Shown here one piece after another: positions 1 through 8,377 of a DNA stretch of 64,000 bases. Both the position numbers and the translations under genes were made by a program. Position 1 is the first letter of the stretch. Each line of letters opens with the position of its first letter. Origin of the DNA: Massilia mucilaginosa (GTDB lineage: Bacteria; Pseudomonadota; Gammaproteobacteria; Burkholderiales; Burkholderiaceae_D); NCBI RefSeq assembly GCF_011682145.1, contig NZ_WHJH01000029.1, forward strand, positions 1 to 64,000, in the 5' to 3' direction. The notes beneath the pieces were generated by a model, which was given only the letters and a program-made list of their open reading frames with translations, made no database searches and was not told where the DNA came from.

Positions 1-448
1 GCCTATCTGCGCATGTCCAAACTCGCTCATTTACCCGTCAATCCCTTGCAGGCCGCCGCGCAGCGGTCGATTTCAATTAGGCGATACCGTGGCGGTCGTC
101 AAGTTTCACCGAAAACGTCATAGAGCCTGCGAAAAGGGCCTTCAACCCGGGCACTTTCAAGAGGACGACGTCGGATCGTCTCGCCGTTGGGCGGGCATAA
201 CGCACCAGGCGACTCGCCGGCGTCATGCCCGCCAAGGAGCAGGGCGGCCAATTCATGTTCGCGCTGCACGCCACCGTCCAGATAGGGCGGGGCCTGCCAC
301 CGGGCACCAAGCAGATTGACGCCAGCGCGACGCTCGTCCCGCTGGCCTTTTTCATGCGCGCAGCATTCTCCCTTCCACCGTTGCCTGAGCAATCAGGCAC
401 CAGCCCCGGCGCAGCAATGCGTGCGGGGCTTCTTTTTGGGCGTCCGTG
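1..448. other. Stretch with no assignable gene (prophage scar, left part)
   Basis: I see no convincing gene here. All frames give low-complexity or stop-interrupted translations. A short frame open from base 1 ends at a TAG at 121-123 and could be the tail of a gene cut by the window edge. The region ends in two hairpins (382-399 and 403-437) of the kind that separate phage gene blocks, just before a terminase-like remnant. I infer decayed or non-coding prophage DNA. Confidence 0.4.
403..437 (+). terminator. Rho-independent terminator
   Basis: A GCCCCG...CGGGGC stem with an inner GCGCA/TGCGT extension and a GCAA loop is followed by TTCTTTTT. A second perfect 7-bp hairpin (TGCCTGA-gcaa-TCAGGCA) lies just upstream at 382-399. 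Together they would end transcription arriving from the left. Confidence 0.7.
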
Positions 449-661
449 ATGGCACGAGTAACCCCCGTCGAGCAGGACCCCGTGGCCGGGCAGGCCCAGC
501 CCACGATCTACCAGGCGCGCAATGCGGCCGCGCCATGGCTGCGCGCCCAAGTTCCCGAAGACGACTTCGAGGACGTCGAGTTCGCCCGCAGCTGGGCATT
601 GGGTCACGACTGTGTCGACTCGATCGGCACCCTGCAGGGCAAATATCAGAAAGCGCGTTGA
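449..661 (+). CDS. Small hypothetical protein, possibly phage-derived
   Basis: An ATG-started frame of 70 codons lies between a terminator and a terminase-like remnant. The product is acidic in its middle (motif VPEDDFEDVEF) and has no signal peptide or membrane segment. No family was recognised. An in-frame GTG directly precedes the ATG. The coding-like amino acid composition and the position just upstream of a packaging gene suggest a small phage protein, but a chance frame in GC-rich DNA remains possible. Confidence 0.3.
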   Translation: MARVTPVEQDPVAGQAQPTIYQARNAAAPWLRAQVPEDDFEDVEFARSWALGHDCVDSIGTLQGKYQKAR

Positions 662-685
662 TTCCCATGGCGAAAGAAAAAGTAG

Positions 686-1483
686 GTGATCGACTGGGAT
701 CTGGTCGAAAAGGACTGGCGCGCCGGTATCAAGACGAAGCAGCAAATGGCGGTAGAGCATGGCGTTTCACGCGCGGCGATGGACAAACGGTTCGCCAAGC
801 TCAACATCAGCCGGCACCTGGGCGTCAAAATCCGCGCGAAGGCGATGTCGCTTATCGAGCAATCCGTTGTGCCGGCCACCGCCGAACCGCTGTCGCCGGC
901 GCGCGAGCGCGAGATCGTGGAGGTCACCGCGGCGATGCAGTCGCAGATCATCCTGTCGCACCGCTCGGACATTCAGCGCACGCGGCGCTTGTCGATGCAG
1001 CTGCTCGAAGAACTGGAAATCCAGACGGACCACGCGGACCTCTTCCGCGACCTGGCGGCGATGCTGTGCGCTCCAGACGAGAAGGGCGTCAACAAGCGCC
1101 TTGAGCTGTTCGAGAAGCTTATGCCCCTCAATTCCCGCGCCGGCACCATGAAGACGCTGGCCGACGCCTTGCGCAACCTCATCGCCATGGAACGCCAGGC
1201 GTTCGGACTGGACGACAAGATCCGTCCGTGGCCTGATGGTGCACGTCCGGAAAACATGCCCGAATACGCACCGTCCGGCGCGCCGCACTATAATAAGAGT
1301 TCGATCGCATTGTTCTGCTCCCTGCTGTTAGCCAAAACGGACCTACCCACTCTATGCACTACGTGTCTACCCGCGCCGCCAAGGCCACCGCTTCGCAAGC
1401 TCCCCAACAATTCTCCGACATCCTGCTGGGCGGCCTTGCGCCCGACGGCGGCCTGTACCTGCCGGCCGAGTATCCGCAGGTGA
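686..1483 (+). pseudogene. Phage terminase small subunit remnant, broken at its 3' end
   Basis: The first 190-200 residues resemble phage terminase small subunits. They have an N-terminal helix-turn-helix-like segment (IDWDLVEKDWRAGIKT, then EHGVSRAAMDKR), a helical middle, and a C-terminal stretch around LRNLIAMERQAFGLD. After about base 1290 the frame continues without a stop through the thrC leader and into thrC in the wrong frame, giving a meaningless tail. No large terminase follows. The start is also suspicious: an ATG at 667 encodes MAKEKV in another frame, a natural N-terminus for this family, and one frame change would join it to the IDWD segment that now begins at a GTG at 686. I read this as a prophage fragment fused to the host threonine locus. 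Confidence 0.6.
1289..1294 (+). promoter_or_regulatory. Candidate -10 box (TATAAT) for thrC
   Basis: A perfect TATAAT lies about 60 bp before the thrC start, at the apparent prophage/host junction. No good -35 hexamer is visible 16-18 bp upstream. It would let thrC be transcribed independently of any upstream hom gene. Sequence match only. Confidence 0.3.
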
Positions 1484-2829
1484 CCGGCGCCGAACTCGAT
1501 GCCTGGCGCAAGCTGTCGTACGCCGACCTGGCCTTCGAGATCCTGAAAAAATTCGCGACCGACATCCCCGAAGCGGACCTGAAAAAGCTCACCAAAAAGA
1601 CCTACACGGCGGACGTTTACCGCAACGTGCGCAAAGGCGAAAAGAGCGCCGAGATCACGCCGCTGCGCATCCTCGAACAAAACGGCGACAAAACGCTGAT
1701 CCTGCAAGCGCTGTCGAACGGCCCGACCCTGGCCTTCAAGGACATGGCGATGCAGTTGCTGGGCAACCTGTTCGAATACACCCTGGCCAAGGACGGCGCG
1801 GAGCTGAACATTTTTGGCGCCACCTCGGGCGACACCGGCAGCGCCGCCGAATACGCCATGCGCGGCAAGAAGGGCATCCGCGTGTTCATGCTCTCGCCGC
1901 ACAAGAAAATGAGCGCCTTCCAGAGCGCGCAGATGTTCAGCCTGCAGGACCCGAACATCTTCAACATCGCCGTCGAAGGCGTGTTCGACGACTGCCAGGA
2001 CCTGGTCAAGGCGGTCTCCAACGACCTGCCGTTCAAGGCGAAGCAAAAAATCGGCACCGTCAACTCGATCAACTGGGCGCGCGTGGTCGCGCAGGTGGTG
2101 TACTACTTCCGCGGCTACCTCGCGGCCACCACCGAGAATACGCAAAAAGTCTCGTTCACGGTCCCGTCGGGGAACTTCGGCAATATCTGCGCCGGCCACA
2201 TCGCCCGCATGATGGGCCTGCCGATCGACCGCCTGGTCGCCGCCACGAATGAAAACGACGTGCTCGACGAATTCTTCCGCACCGGCGTGTACCGCGTGCG
2301 CAAGTCGGCCGAAACGTACCACACCAGCAGCCCGTCGATGGACATCTCCAAGGCGTCCAACTTCGAGCGCTTCATCTATGACCTGGTGGGGCGCGACGCC
2401 GAGCGCGTGCGCGCGCTGTTCCACAAGGTGGAAACCCAGGGCGGCTTCGACCTGTCGGGCAAACCGGGCAGCGACGGCGACGAATTCAAGCTGGTCTCGA
2501 ACTACGGTTTCTCGTCGGGCAAATCGACCCACAAGGACCGGCTCGACACCATCCGCGACGTGGCCGACGACTTCGACATCACCATCGACACCCACACCGC
2601 CGACGGCATCAAGGTGGCGCGCCAGTACATGGCGCCGGGCGTGCCGATGATCGTGCTCGAAACCGCGCTGGCGGCCAAGTTCAACGAAACCATCCTCGAC
2701 GCGCTGGGCGTGGACGCCGAGCGTCCGCCGGGCTTCGAAGACATCGAATCGCTGCCGCAGAAGTTCGTCGTCATGCCGGCCGACGTGAAGCAAATGCAGG
2801 CTTACATCGCCGCCAACACGGGTCTGTAA
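1354..2829 (+). CDS. thrC: Threonine synthase
   Basis: Converts O-phospho-L-homoserine to L-threonine with pyridoxal phosphate in the cytoplasm, the last step of threonine synthesis. The 491-residue protein has the long proteobacterial form: an N-terminal segment rich in family residues (LLGGLAPDGGLYLP), the PLP lysine in GPTLAFKDMA (Lys129), and the cofactor-phosphate region ATSGDTGSAAEYA. A conserved VPSGNFGNICAG stretch follows. It is four bases upstream of moeA and probably cotranscribed with it. The homoserine dehydrogenase gene (hom) that often precedes thrC in betaproteobacteria is not in the window; a phage remnant sits there instead. Confidence 0.96.
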   Translation: MHYVSTRAAKATASQAPQQFSDILLGGLAPDGGLYLPAEYPQVTGAELDAWRKLSYADLAFEILKKFATDIPEADLKKLTKKTYTADVYRNVRKGEKSAEITPLRILEQNGDKTLILQALSNGPTLAFKDMAMQLLGNLFEYTLAKDGAELNIFGATSGDTGSAAEYAMRGKKGIRVFMLSPHKKMSAFQSAQMFSLQDPNIFNIAVEGVFDDCQDLVKAVSNDLPFKAKQKIGTVNSINWARVVAQVVYYFRGYLAATTENTQKVSFTVPSGNFGNICAGHIARMMGLPIDRLVAATNENDVLDEFFRTGVYRVRKSAETYHTSSPSMDISKASNFERFIYDLVGRDAERVRALFHKVETQGGFDLSGKPGSDGDEFKLVSNYGFSSGKSTHKDRLDTIRDVADDFDITIDTHTADGIKVARQYMAPGVPMIVLETALAAKFNETILDALGVDAERPPGFEDIESLPQKFVVMPADVKQMQAYIAANTGL

Positions 2830-2833
2830 CAGC

Positions 2834-4090
2834 ATGGCGAACGAATCACCCAAGAGCCGCCCGCCGATGCTGTCGGTGCGCGAGGCGCTCGACTTCCTGG
2901 AAGCCGCCGCGCGTCCCGTGCATGAGGCGGAAGTCGTGCAGACCCTGGGCGCCAACGGCCGCGTGCTCGCTGCCGCCCAGGTCTCGACTATCGACGTGCC
3001 GTCCGCCGACAACACGCAGATGGATGGTTACGCCGTGCGCGCGGCCGATTGCGCCAGCGGCGCGGCCAGCTTGACGGTGACCCAGCGCATCCCGGCCGGC
3101 ACGGTCGGAAAACCGTTGGAAGCCGGCACTGCGGCGCGCATCTTCACCGGCGCCATGATCCCGCAAGGGGCCGACGCGGTGGTGATGCAGGAGCAGTGCG
3201 AAGCCGGACCTGATAACACGGTCACCATCAAACACGCGCCGCAGGCGGGCGAATGGATCCGCCGCGCCGGCGAAGATATCGAAGCCGGCGGCGCCATCCT
3301 GGCCGCCGGCACGCGCCTGCGCAGCCAGGAGCTGGGCCTGGCCGCATCGGTCGGCCTGGCCAACCTGCCGGTTTACCGCCGCCTGCGCGTGGCGGTGTTT
3401 TTCACCGGCGACGAACTGACCATGCCGGGCGAAGCGCCGGGCGGACAACTGGCGCCGGGCGCCATCTACAATTCCAATCGCTTCACCCTGCGCGCGCTGC
3501 TGGAGAACCTGGGCTGCGCGATCAGCGACTTCGGCATCGTGCCCGATACGCTGGACGCGACCCGCGAGACCCTGCGCAACGCCGCGCGCCAGAACGACTT
3601 GATCATCACCTCGGGCGGCGTGTCGGTCGGCGAGGAAGACCATATCAAACCGGCGGTGGAGGCCGAAGGGCGCCTGAACATGTGGCAGATCGCCGTCAAG
3701 CCGGGCAAACCGCTGGCCTTCGGCGAAGTCGATCGCGATGACGGATCGGCGTTCTTCCTCGGCTTGCCCGGCAATCCGGTGTCGAGTTTCGTGACATTTT
3801 TGCTGTTCGTGCGCCCGTTCATCCTGCGTTTGCAGGGCGTGAGCGGCAGCGTCGAGGCGCGCGCGCACGCCATGCGCGCCGACTTCGACTGGCCCAGGGC
3901 CGACCGCCGCAACGAGTTCCTGCGCGTGCGCATCAACGACGCCGGCGGGCTCGATCTGTTCCCCAACCAGAGTTCGGGCGTGCTCACGTCCACCGTCTGG
4001 GGCGACGGCCTGCTCGACAATCCGGCCGGCCAGACGATCAAGGCGGGCGACATCGTGCGCTTCATCCCATTTAGCGAATTACAGCATTAG
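2834..4090 (+). CDS. moeA: Molybdopterin molybdotransferase MoeA
   Basis: Inserts molybdate into adenylylated molybdopterin to give active molybdenum cofactor. The 418-residue length and the motif order fit MoeA. Residues 50-75 contain the conserved PSADNTQMDGYAVR segment. Around 105-120 is RIFTGAMIPQGADAVVMQEQ. The MogA-like domain carries FFTGDEL, YNSNRFTL, ITSGGVSVGEEDH and LGLPGNPVSSFVTF. The C-terminal beta-barrel domain closes the protein. It follows thrC by four bases and precedes moaD by six, so the three genes form one transcription unit. That links threonine and molybdenum cofactor synthesis by position only. Confidence 0.95.
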   Translation: MANESPKSRPPMLSVREALDFLEAAARPVHEAEVVQTLGANGRVLAAAQVSTIDVPSADNTQMDGYAVRAADCASGAASLTVTQRIPAGTVGKPLEAGTAARIFTGAMIPQGADAVVMQEQCEAGPDNTVTIKHAPQAGEWIRRAGEDIEAGGAILAAGTRLRSQELGLAASVGLANLPVYRRLRVAVFFTGDELTMPGEAPGGQLAPGAIYNSNRFTLRALLENLGCAISDFGIVPDTLDATRETLRNAARQNDLIITSGGVSVGEEDHIKPAVEAEGRLNMWQIAVKPGKPLAFGEVDRDDGSAFFLGLPGNPVSSFVTFLLFVRPFILRLQGVSGSVEARAHAMRADFDWPRADRRNEFLRVRINDAGGLDLFPNQSSGVLTSTVWGDGLLDNPAGQTIKAGDIVRFIPFSELQH

Positions 4091-4096
4091 GCATCG

Positions 4097-4354
4097 ATGA
4101 ACATTACACTGCGTTTTTTCGCCAGCGTGCGCGAGGCACTTGGCACGTCCCAGGAAACGGTCACGCTTCCAGCGGGGATCGGCACGGTCGGCCAGGTACG
4201 CCGCCATCTCATGGAGCGCGGCGCGAAGTGGGAGCAGGCGCTGTCGGAGCAGCGCTCCCTGCGCATGGCCTGCAACCAGGTCATGTGCGGCCCGGACCAG
4301 GAAGTGGAAGAGGGCGCCGAAGTGGCGTTCTTCCCGCCCGTAACGGGCGGTTGA
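4097..4354 (+). CDS. moaD: Molybdopterin synthase sulfur carrier subunit MoaD
   Basis: A small ubiquitin-fold protein of 85 residues ending in PPVTGG. The terminal Gly-Gly is the site that becomes a thiocarboxylate and donates sulfur to precursor Z during molybdopterin synthesis. The opening NITLRFFASVREALG is typical of the family. It needs the catalytic subunit MoaE, whose gene usually follows moaD but is absent here: the next gene starts six bases later on the other strand and belongs to malonate metabolism. Confidence 0.92.
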   Translation: MNITLRFFASVREALGTSQETVTLPAGIGTVGQVRRHLMERGAKWEQALSEQRSLRMACNQVMCGPDQEVEEGAEVAFFPPVTGG

Positions 4355-4359
4355 AACGG

Positions 4360-5256
4360 CTATTCCTGACGAGCGACCCAGGCGGCGACGCCGTCGATAC
4401 TGCGAAAATCAGCGACCGAGCGGCAGGCAATGTGCGGATGGCGCGCCTGCATCATCCGCGCCAGGGCCGACCCCGGCCCCAGTTCCAGCGCCACCGTAAT
4501 GCCGGCTTCCACCGCCGCATCCATGCAGTCGCTCCAGCGGATCGTTTGCACCAGCTGACGCGATAATTCATCCACGGCCTGCGTTTTTGTGTGCAGCGCC
4601 AGTGCGCTCACGCCGCCGAGTACCGGACATGCCGGCGTGGCGAACCGCAGCGCCTGCAGGGCCGCGTCGAAAGCCGGAACGGCCGGTGCCATCAGCGACG
4701 TATGCGACGCCACCGCGACCGGCAGGCGCTGGAGTTTTGCGCCGTCGGCGGCCACCGCATCGCCCAGTGCCGCCAAATCCTTGGCCAGACCGCCGGCAAT
4801 GCAGGTATCGTAGCCGTTGACGATCGCGATCTCGTACCCGTATTCCGCACCCAGTGTGGCGGCTTTGTCGATCGCCACGCCGCTGATGGCAACCAGCGCC
4901 TGCTCCGGCCCGGCACGTGCCGCATCGTCCATCGCCGTCGCCCGTACCCGGCTTAGCGCAATGGCGTCGAGGGGCGCCAGCGCGCCCGCCACCGACCACG
5001 CGGCGACTTCGCCGATGCTGTAACCGGCGGCCAGCATTGGTGTGGGCAGGTGTGCGCGCAGGGCTTCCCATAGCGTCAGCGCGGCAGCGACAATCGCTGG
5101 CTGGGCGACTGCGTTATCGAACAGCGTGGAAGTACCCAGACTGATGCCCGCCTGGTCGAGCAGGGCGGCGGCGGCGGGGTCGCTGCGGGCCAGGTCGAAC
5201 ATGCCCGCATGCTGGCCGCCCTGGCCCGAGCACATGATGAACAGGCCCTGGGTCAC
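4360..5256 (-). CDS. mdcH: Malonyl-CoA acyltransferase subunit of malonate decarboxylase (MdcH)
   Basis: Charges the malonate decarboxylase acyl carrier protein with a malonyl group from malonyl-CoA to start the decarboxylation cycle. The 298-residue protein has the acyltransferase opening FIMCSGQGGQHAGMF and the nucleophile elbow AGYSIGEVAAWS, with the active serine in GYSIG. A further conserved segment is VASHTSLMAPA. I chose the GTG at 5256, which overlaps the mdcB stop codon (GGTGACC), rather than a longer upstream frame that only reads through mdcB. It is the last gene of the operon and ends six bases from the convergent moaD. Confidence 0.88.
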   Translation of the reverse strand: MTQGLFIMCSGQGGQHAGMFDLARSDPAAAALLDQAGISLGTSTLFDNAVAQPAIVAAALTLWEALRAHLPTPMLAAGYSIGEVAAWSVAGALAPLDAIALSRVRATAMDDAARAGPEQALVAISGVAIDKAATLGAEYGYEIAIVNGYDTCIAGGLAKDLAALGDAVAADGAKLQRLPVAVASHTSLMAPAVPAFDAALQALRFATPACPVLGGVSALALHTKTQAVDELSRQLVQTIRWSDCMDAAVEAGITVALELGPGSALARMMQARHPHIACRSVADFRSIDGVAAWVARQE

Positions 5257-6128
5257 CGTTCGTGCTCCACGGTCAGCGTGTGCACGAAGCAGCTTGCCGC
5301 CAGCAGGTCGGCTGCGCCGCCGGGCGACAGATTGCGCTCGACGAAGGCGTGGTGGATCGCCAGCGCGTGCGCCTCCCAGCCTGTCGACGCGGTACCGCCG
5401 GCATGGCAAAAGGCGCTGGCCTGGATGCGGACAAAGGCCGCGCCCTGCGGTCCGCCCCGGTGCACCACGTTGGTGTCGCTGACATGGATCATCAGCGCGA
5501 ACAGCGCGTCGATGCGCGCCTGTCGCATGGCGCGGCCATCGTTGAGCGTACGGCGCAGGGCGCCGAGGCCCGTGCGGAAGACCGAGGGCAGGCCGCTGGC
5601 CGCTTCGTGGCGCGCGCCTTTGGCGCCGTGCTTTGCAGCGGCCGCCAGCCCGTGCGACTGCTGATGGATCGCCGTCGTGTGGCTACCCAGCTCCTTGCCC
5701 CATCCCGCCAGCAGGTGCGCCTGCAGCGCTGCCGCGGTCAGGTCGCCGCCGTGGGCGTAGGCCCGTCCGGCGGCGGCGCACAGCAGGCCAAGGCTGAAGA
5801 TGGCGCCGCGATGGGTGTTGACGCCGCCGGTGGCGCGCAGCATGCGTTCTTCGGCGTCGATGCCGAGCCGCTTGAGCGTGGCAAATGGCGCGCCCTGGCC
5901 ACCGGCGAGGCAAATATGGCGGAAGTAATGGCGCAGCGAGAACAGGCTGCGCATGAAGGTGGCGGCGTTCATGTCGGCGTGGCTGCCGTTGTCGACCATC
6001 GACACCAGCCCCGGTTTGGGGTACAGCGCCAGTTCGGCATACAGGCTGGCGATGGCCAGCCGCGCGGCATGCCGGCTGAAGCGGCGTGCATCGGTAACCG
6101 GTGGCGCGAGGGAAAACGCATTCATCAT
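5253..6128 (-). CDS. mdcB: Triphosphoribosyl-dephospho-CoA synthase MdcB
   Basis: Makes 2'-(5''-triphosphoribosyl)-3'-dephospho-CoA, the precursor of the unusual prosthetic group of malonate decarboxylase, from ATP and dephospho-CoA (CitG family). The 291-residue protein has the family segments ELALYPKPGLVSMVDNGSH and, in the middle, ATGGVNTHRGAIFSLGLL. Near the C-terminus is SDTNVVHRGG. The start at 6128 is one of two adjacent ATG codons overlapping the mdcG stop. The 3' end overlaps the mdcH start, so translation is probably coupled. Confidence 0.9.
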   Translation of the reverse strand: MMNAFSLAPPVTDARRFSRHAARLAIASLYAELALYPKPGLVSMVDNGSHADMNAATFMRSLFSLRHYFRHICLAGGQGAPFATLKRLGIDAEERMLRATGGVNTHRGAIFSLGLLCAAAGRAYAHGGDLTAAALQAHLLAGWGKELGSHTTAIHQQSHGLAAAAKHGAKGARHEAASGLPSVFRTGLGALRRTLNDGRAMRQARIDALFALMIHVSDTNVVHRGGPQGAAFVRIQASAFCHAGGTASTGWEAHALAIHHAFVERNLSPGGAADLLAASCFVHTLTVEHER

Positions 6129-6769
6129 GCGAGCAGCTCCCGCAGCGAATCCGTGGTCGCCAGCCGCACCCCGACGGCGTCCTTGACCAGCACCCGCGCG
6201 CCGGCGGCGGCCGCATCGCGCCACTCTTTCCAGGCGACGGCGGCGCCGTCCGGAAAAACAATCTCGCCGTCGAGCGGGAGGTGCCGGGCATGCGTTTGCA
6301 GAACCTGCATGCCGGCGTCGAGCTCGTGCGGGCTGGCAGGCTTGAACAAGAGGTCGATGTCGGACGATTCGGTCAGATAGGCCAGGCCTGTGACGGCTTG
6401 CAGGGCCAGCGAGCCGTAGGCGCGCAAGGTGATGTTGCCGGCATCGGCCAGCAGCGCCGCCAGTGGCGCGGCCCAGCGCGCCGGCGCCGCTGCCGCGGCG
6501 GCGTGCAGCGCCAGCGCATGGCCGACGCGGGCCACGCTGTTTTGATGGACCTGCAAAGCGATGCGCAGTTTGCGGCCCGCGTCCGGAGGCAGCGCCAGGC
6601 CGAGGCACACCGCATCCGGCAGGGCATCGGGTGTGCGGCGCGTAACGATCAACGGCCAGTCGTGCCGGCGCCATTGTTCCAGCGCCTGCGCATGGGCGGC
6701 CACCGCGCCGTCGAGCGCGGCGGCCCAGCCGGCGCTGTTCAGCCAGGCGTGGTCATGGCGCGAGTACAT
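6125..6769 (-). CDS. mdcG: Phosphoribosyl-dephospho-CoA transferase MdcG
   Basis: A nucleotidyltransferase that attaches the triphosphoribosyl-dephospho-CoA group to the acyl carrier subunit MdcC. The 214-residue protein starts MYSRHDHAWL, a typical MdcG opening. It contains the catalytic signature GSLALQAVTGLAYLTESSDID, in which the paired aspartates of SDIDLL would bind metal. The ATG at 6769 lies 17 bases inside the end of mdcE. A longer upstream frame only reads antisense-like sequence through mdcE and was rejected. Confidence 0.88.
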   Translation of the reverse strand: MYSRHDHAWLNSAGWAAALDGAVAAHAQALEQWRRHDWPLIVTRRTPDALPDAVCLGLALPPDAGRKLRIALQVHQNSVARVGHALALHAAAAAAPARWAAPLAALLADAGNITLRAYGSLALQAVTGLAYLTESSDIDLLFKPASPHELDAGMQVLQTHARHLPLDGEIVFPDGAAVAWKEWRDAAAAGARVLVKDAVGVRLATTDSLRELLA

Positions 6770-7469
6770 TCGACCCTGCGACGATGGCGGCGATGACCGG
6801 TTGCGCCAACTTGCGCCCGCCGCGTTCCAGTCCGCGCGCGCTGCGCACGTCGGTGGCGCCGGCATCGCTGAACGCCTTGGCCAGGCTGGCGGCCAGGTCG
6901 CCATCCCAGATCGCCTCGATGCCGCCCATGCGGGCGTAGTTCTCCGGCCCCGGTGCGAAAACGGGATTCGATACGGCCAGTTCGGTCAGCCGTTCTTCCG
7001 GCACCTTGGTGATGCGCGCCATCGCCGGCAAGCCCATGACGCGAATGGTGGCGTCGGGCAGGGCGTAGCAGGCGTCGGCCATCATGCCGCTGGTGATAAA
7101 CCCGCCCGACAGCGCCTGGTCGTACACCAGTCCGACGATCTTGTGGCCCGAGCGGCGCGCCAGGTCCACGCATTTGCCCAGGTGCGCCATGAAGCTGTTG
7201 ATGCCCAACATTTCGTCGCGGTGGCGCAGGCGCTGGCCCTGGGTGTCGACCATGATCAGGATCGGCCGGCCCGGATGCTCGCGCACCGTTTGCAGCACGA
7301 AGCGGGCCTGTGCCAGCGCGATTTCGACCCCGATCGGGGCGTGCCCGGTAGTGCCGACAACCGCAATGTCGGCGCCGGCCAGGCGCGCGCTGCCGGAGAG
7401 GAAGTTGTCGCTTTCCGTGATCGCATGGCCTTCGGGGAACAGCTGTGCGGCCAGTTCATTCCAGTTCAT
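6753..7469 (-). CDS. mdcE: Malonate decarboxylase gamma subunit MdcE
   Basis: With MdcD it forms the carboxy-lyase that decarboxylates malonyl-S-ACP to acetyl-S-ACP. The 238-residue protein shows a crotonase/carboxyltransferase-like fold signature: GTTGHAPIGVEIAL near residues 40-53, PILIMVDTQGQ around 69-79, and the oxyanion-hole region DQALSGGFITSGMMAD around 116-131. Its ATG overlaps the mdcD stop (ATGA) and its end overlaps mdcG. Confidence 0.92.
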   Translation of the reverse strand: MNWNELAAQLFPEGHAITESDNFLSGSARLAGADIAVVGTTGHAPIGVEIALAQARFVLQTVREHPGRPILIMVDTQGQRLRHRDEMLGINSFMAHLGKCVDLARRSGHKIVGLVYDQALSGGFITSGMMADACYALPDATIRVMGLPAMARITKVPEERLTELAVSNPVFAPGPENYARMGGIEAIWDGDLAASLAKAFSDAGATDVRSARGLERGGRKLAQPVIAAIVAGSNVLAP

Positions 7470-8377
7470 TGTGCTGCTCCAGGTCTGTGGCTTGCCGCGA
7501 GGGCGGAAAAGGCGTCGGCTTCCATCATCGGCACGGCGGCCGGCTCAGGAATGCCCAGTTCGCGCCAGGCGTCGAGCGGATCGGCGCAGCCGCCGAAGCG
7601 GGCAATCCGGCCGGCCAGTAAATCCTGTTCGGCTTCCAGCGCGGCCAGGCTCAGTTCCACGCCGGCGGCCGAACTGTGCGCGATGGCGGCGATGGCGGCG
7701 TCGCGGAAGGCGCGCACCTCGTCGGGCACGATGGCCTGGCAGTCGCCCATCAGGTAGCGGTGCTTGCCGCCGGTGGTGCGCCAGACCAGGGCGCGGTCGC
7801 GCGAATCGAATTCTTCGACGCCGGAGGCGGTTTCGATCACTTCGGGGCCGGACATGGCCAGCCGGCCTTCTTCCGACATCACCACCGCGTTGGCGCAGCG
7901 CGCCACGATGCCCATGCCGCCGAAGCAGCCGTTCGAGCCGCCCACCAGCACGATCACCGGGATGCCGGCGGCGCGCGCGTCGAGCAGGGCGCGCATGACT
8001 TCGGACACGGCGATCAGGCCGGCGTTGGCTTCGTGCAGGCGCACGCCGCCGCTCTCCAGCAGCAGCACCACGGCGGCGGCGCTATCGCGCACCGCGCGGC
8101 GCAGCAGGCCGGTGAGCTTGGCGCCGTGGACTTCGCCGACGGCCCCACCCATGAAGCCGCCTTCCTGGGCGGCGCAAAACACCGGCTGGCCGGCCAGCTG
8201 CGCGCGGCCCACGGCAACGCCATCGTCAAAGGCGACCGGCGCGTCGAGCTGCCCCAGGTGCGGGCTGACCACGCGCGCCGACGGCGGCAGGAATTCTTCG
8301 AAGCTGCCGGCGTCGAACAGGCGCGCCAGGCGTTCGCGCGCGGTCAGTTCCAGGTAACTACTCACTGCGCTGCTCAT
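7466..8377 (-). CDS. mdcD: Malonate decarboxylase beta subunit MdcD
   Basis: The carboxyltransferase-like subunit that pairs with MdcE to decarboxylate malonyl-S-ACP. The 303-residue protein has the family features ELTARERLARLFDAGSFEEF at the N-terminus, then AAQEGGFMGGAVGEVHGAKL and LLLESGGVRLHEANAGL. The oxyanion-hole glycines lie in VGGSNGCFGGMGI. Start and stop overlap mdcC and mdcE by four bases each (ATGA), a sign of coupled translation. Confidence 0.93.
   Translation of the reverse strand: MSSAVSSYLELTARERLARLFDAGSFEEFLPPSARVVSPHLGQLDAPVAFDDGVAVGRAQLAGQPVFCAAQEGGFMGGAVGEVHGAKLTGLLRRAVRDSAAAVVLLLESGGVRLHEANAGLIAVSEVMRALLDARAAGIPVIVLVGGSNGCFGGMGIVARCANAVVMSEEGRLAMSGPEVIETASGVEEFDSRDRALVWRTTGGKHRYLMGDCQAIVPDEVRAFRDAAIAAIAHSSAAGVELSLAALEAEQDLLAGRIARFGGCADPLDAWRELGIPEPAAVPMMEADAFSALAASHRPGAAQ

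Noticed and set aside
77-760. A 227-codon reverse-strand open frame across the prophage scar
   Set aside because: No domain, odd composition, and it runs antisense to the terminase remnant start. Not supported as a gene.
1-1300. An intact prophage with integrase and attachment sites
   Set aside because: Only a terminase small-subunit remnant and a possible small gene can be seen. No integrase, tRNA attachment site or structural gene is present in the window.
1288-3015. A 575-codon reverse-strand open frame opposite thrC
   Set aside because: Antisense shadow of a clear threonine synthase gene.
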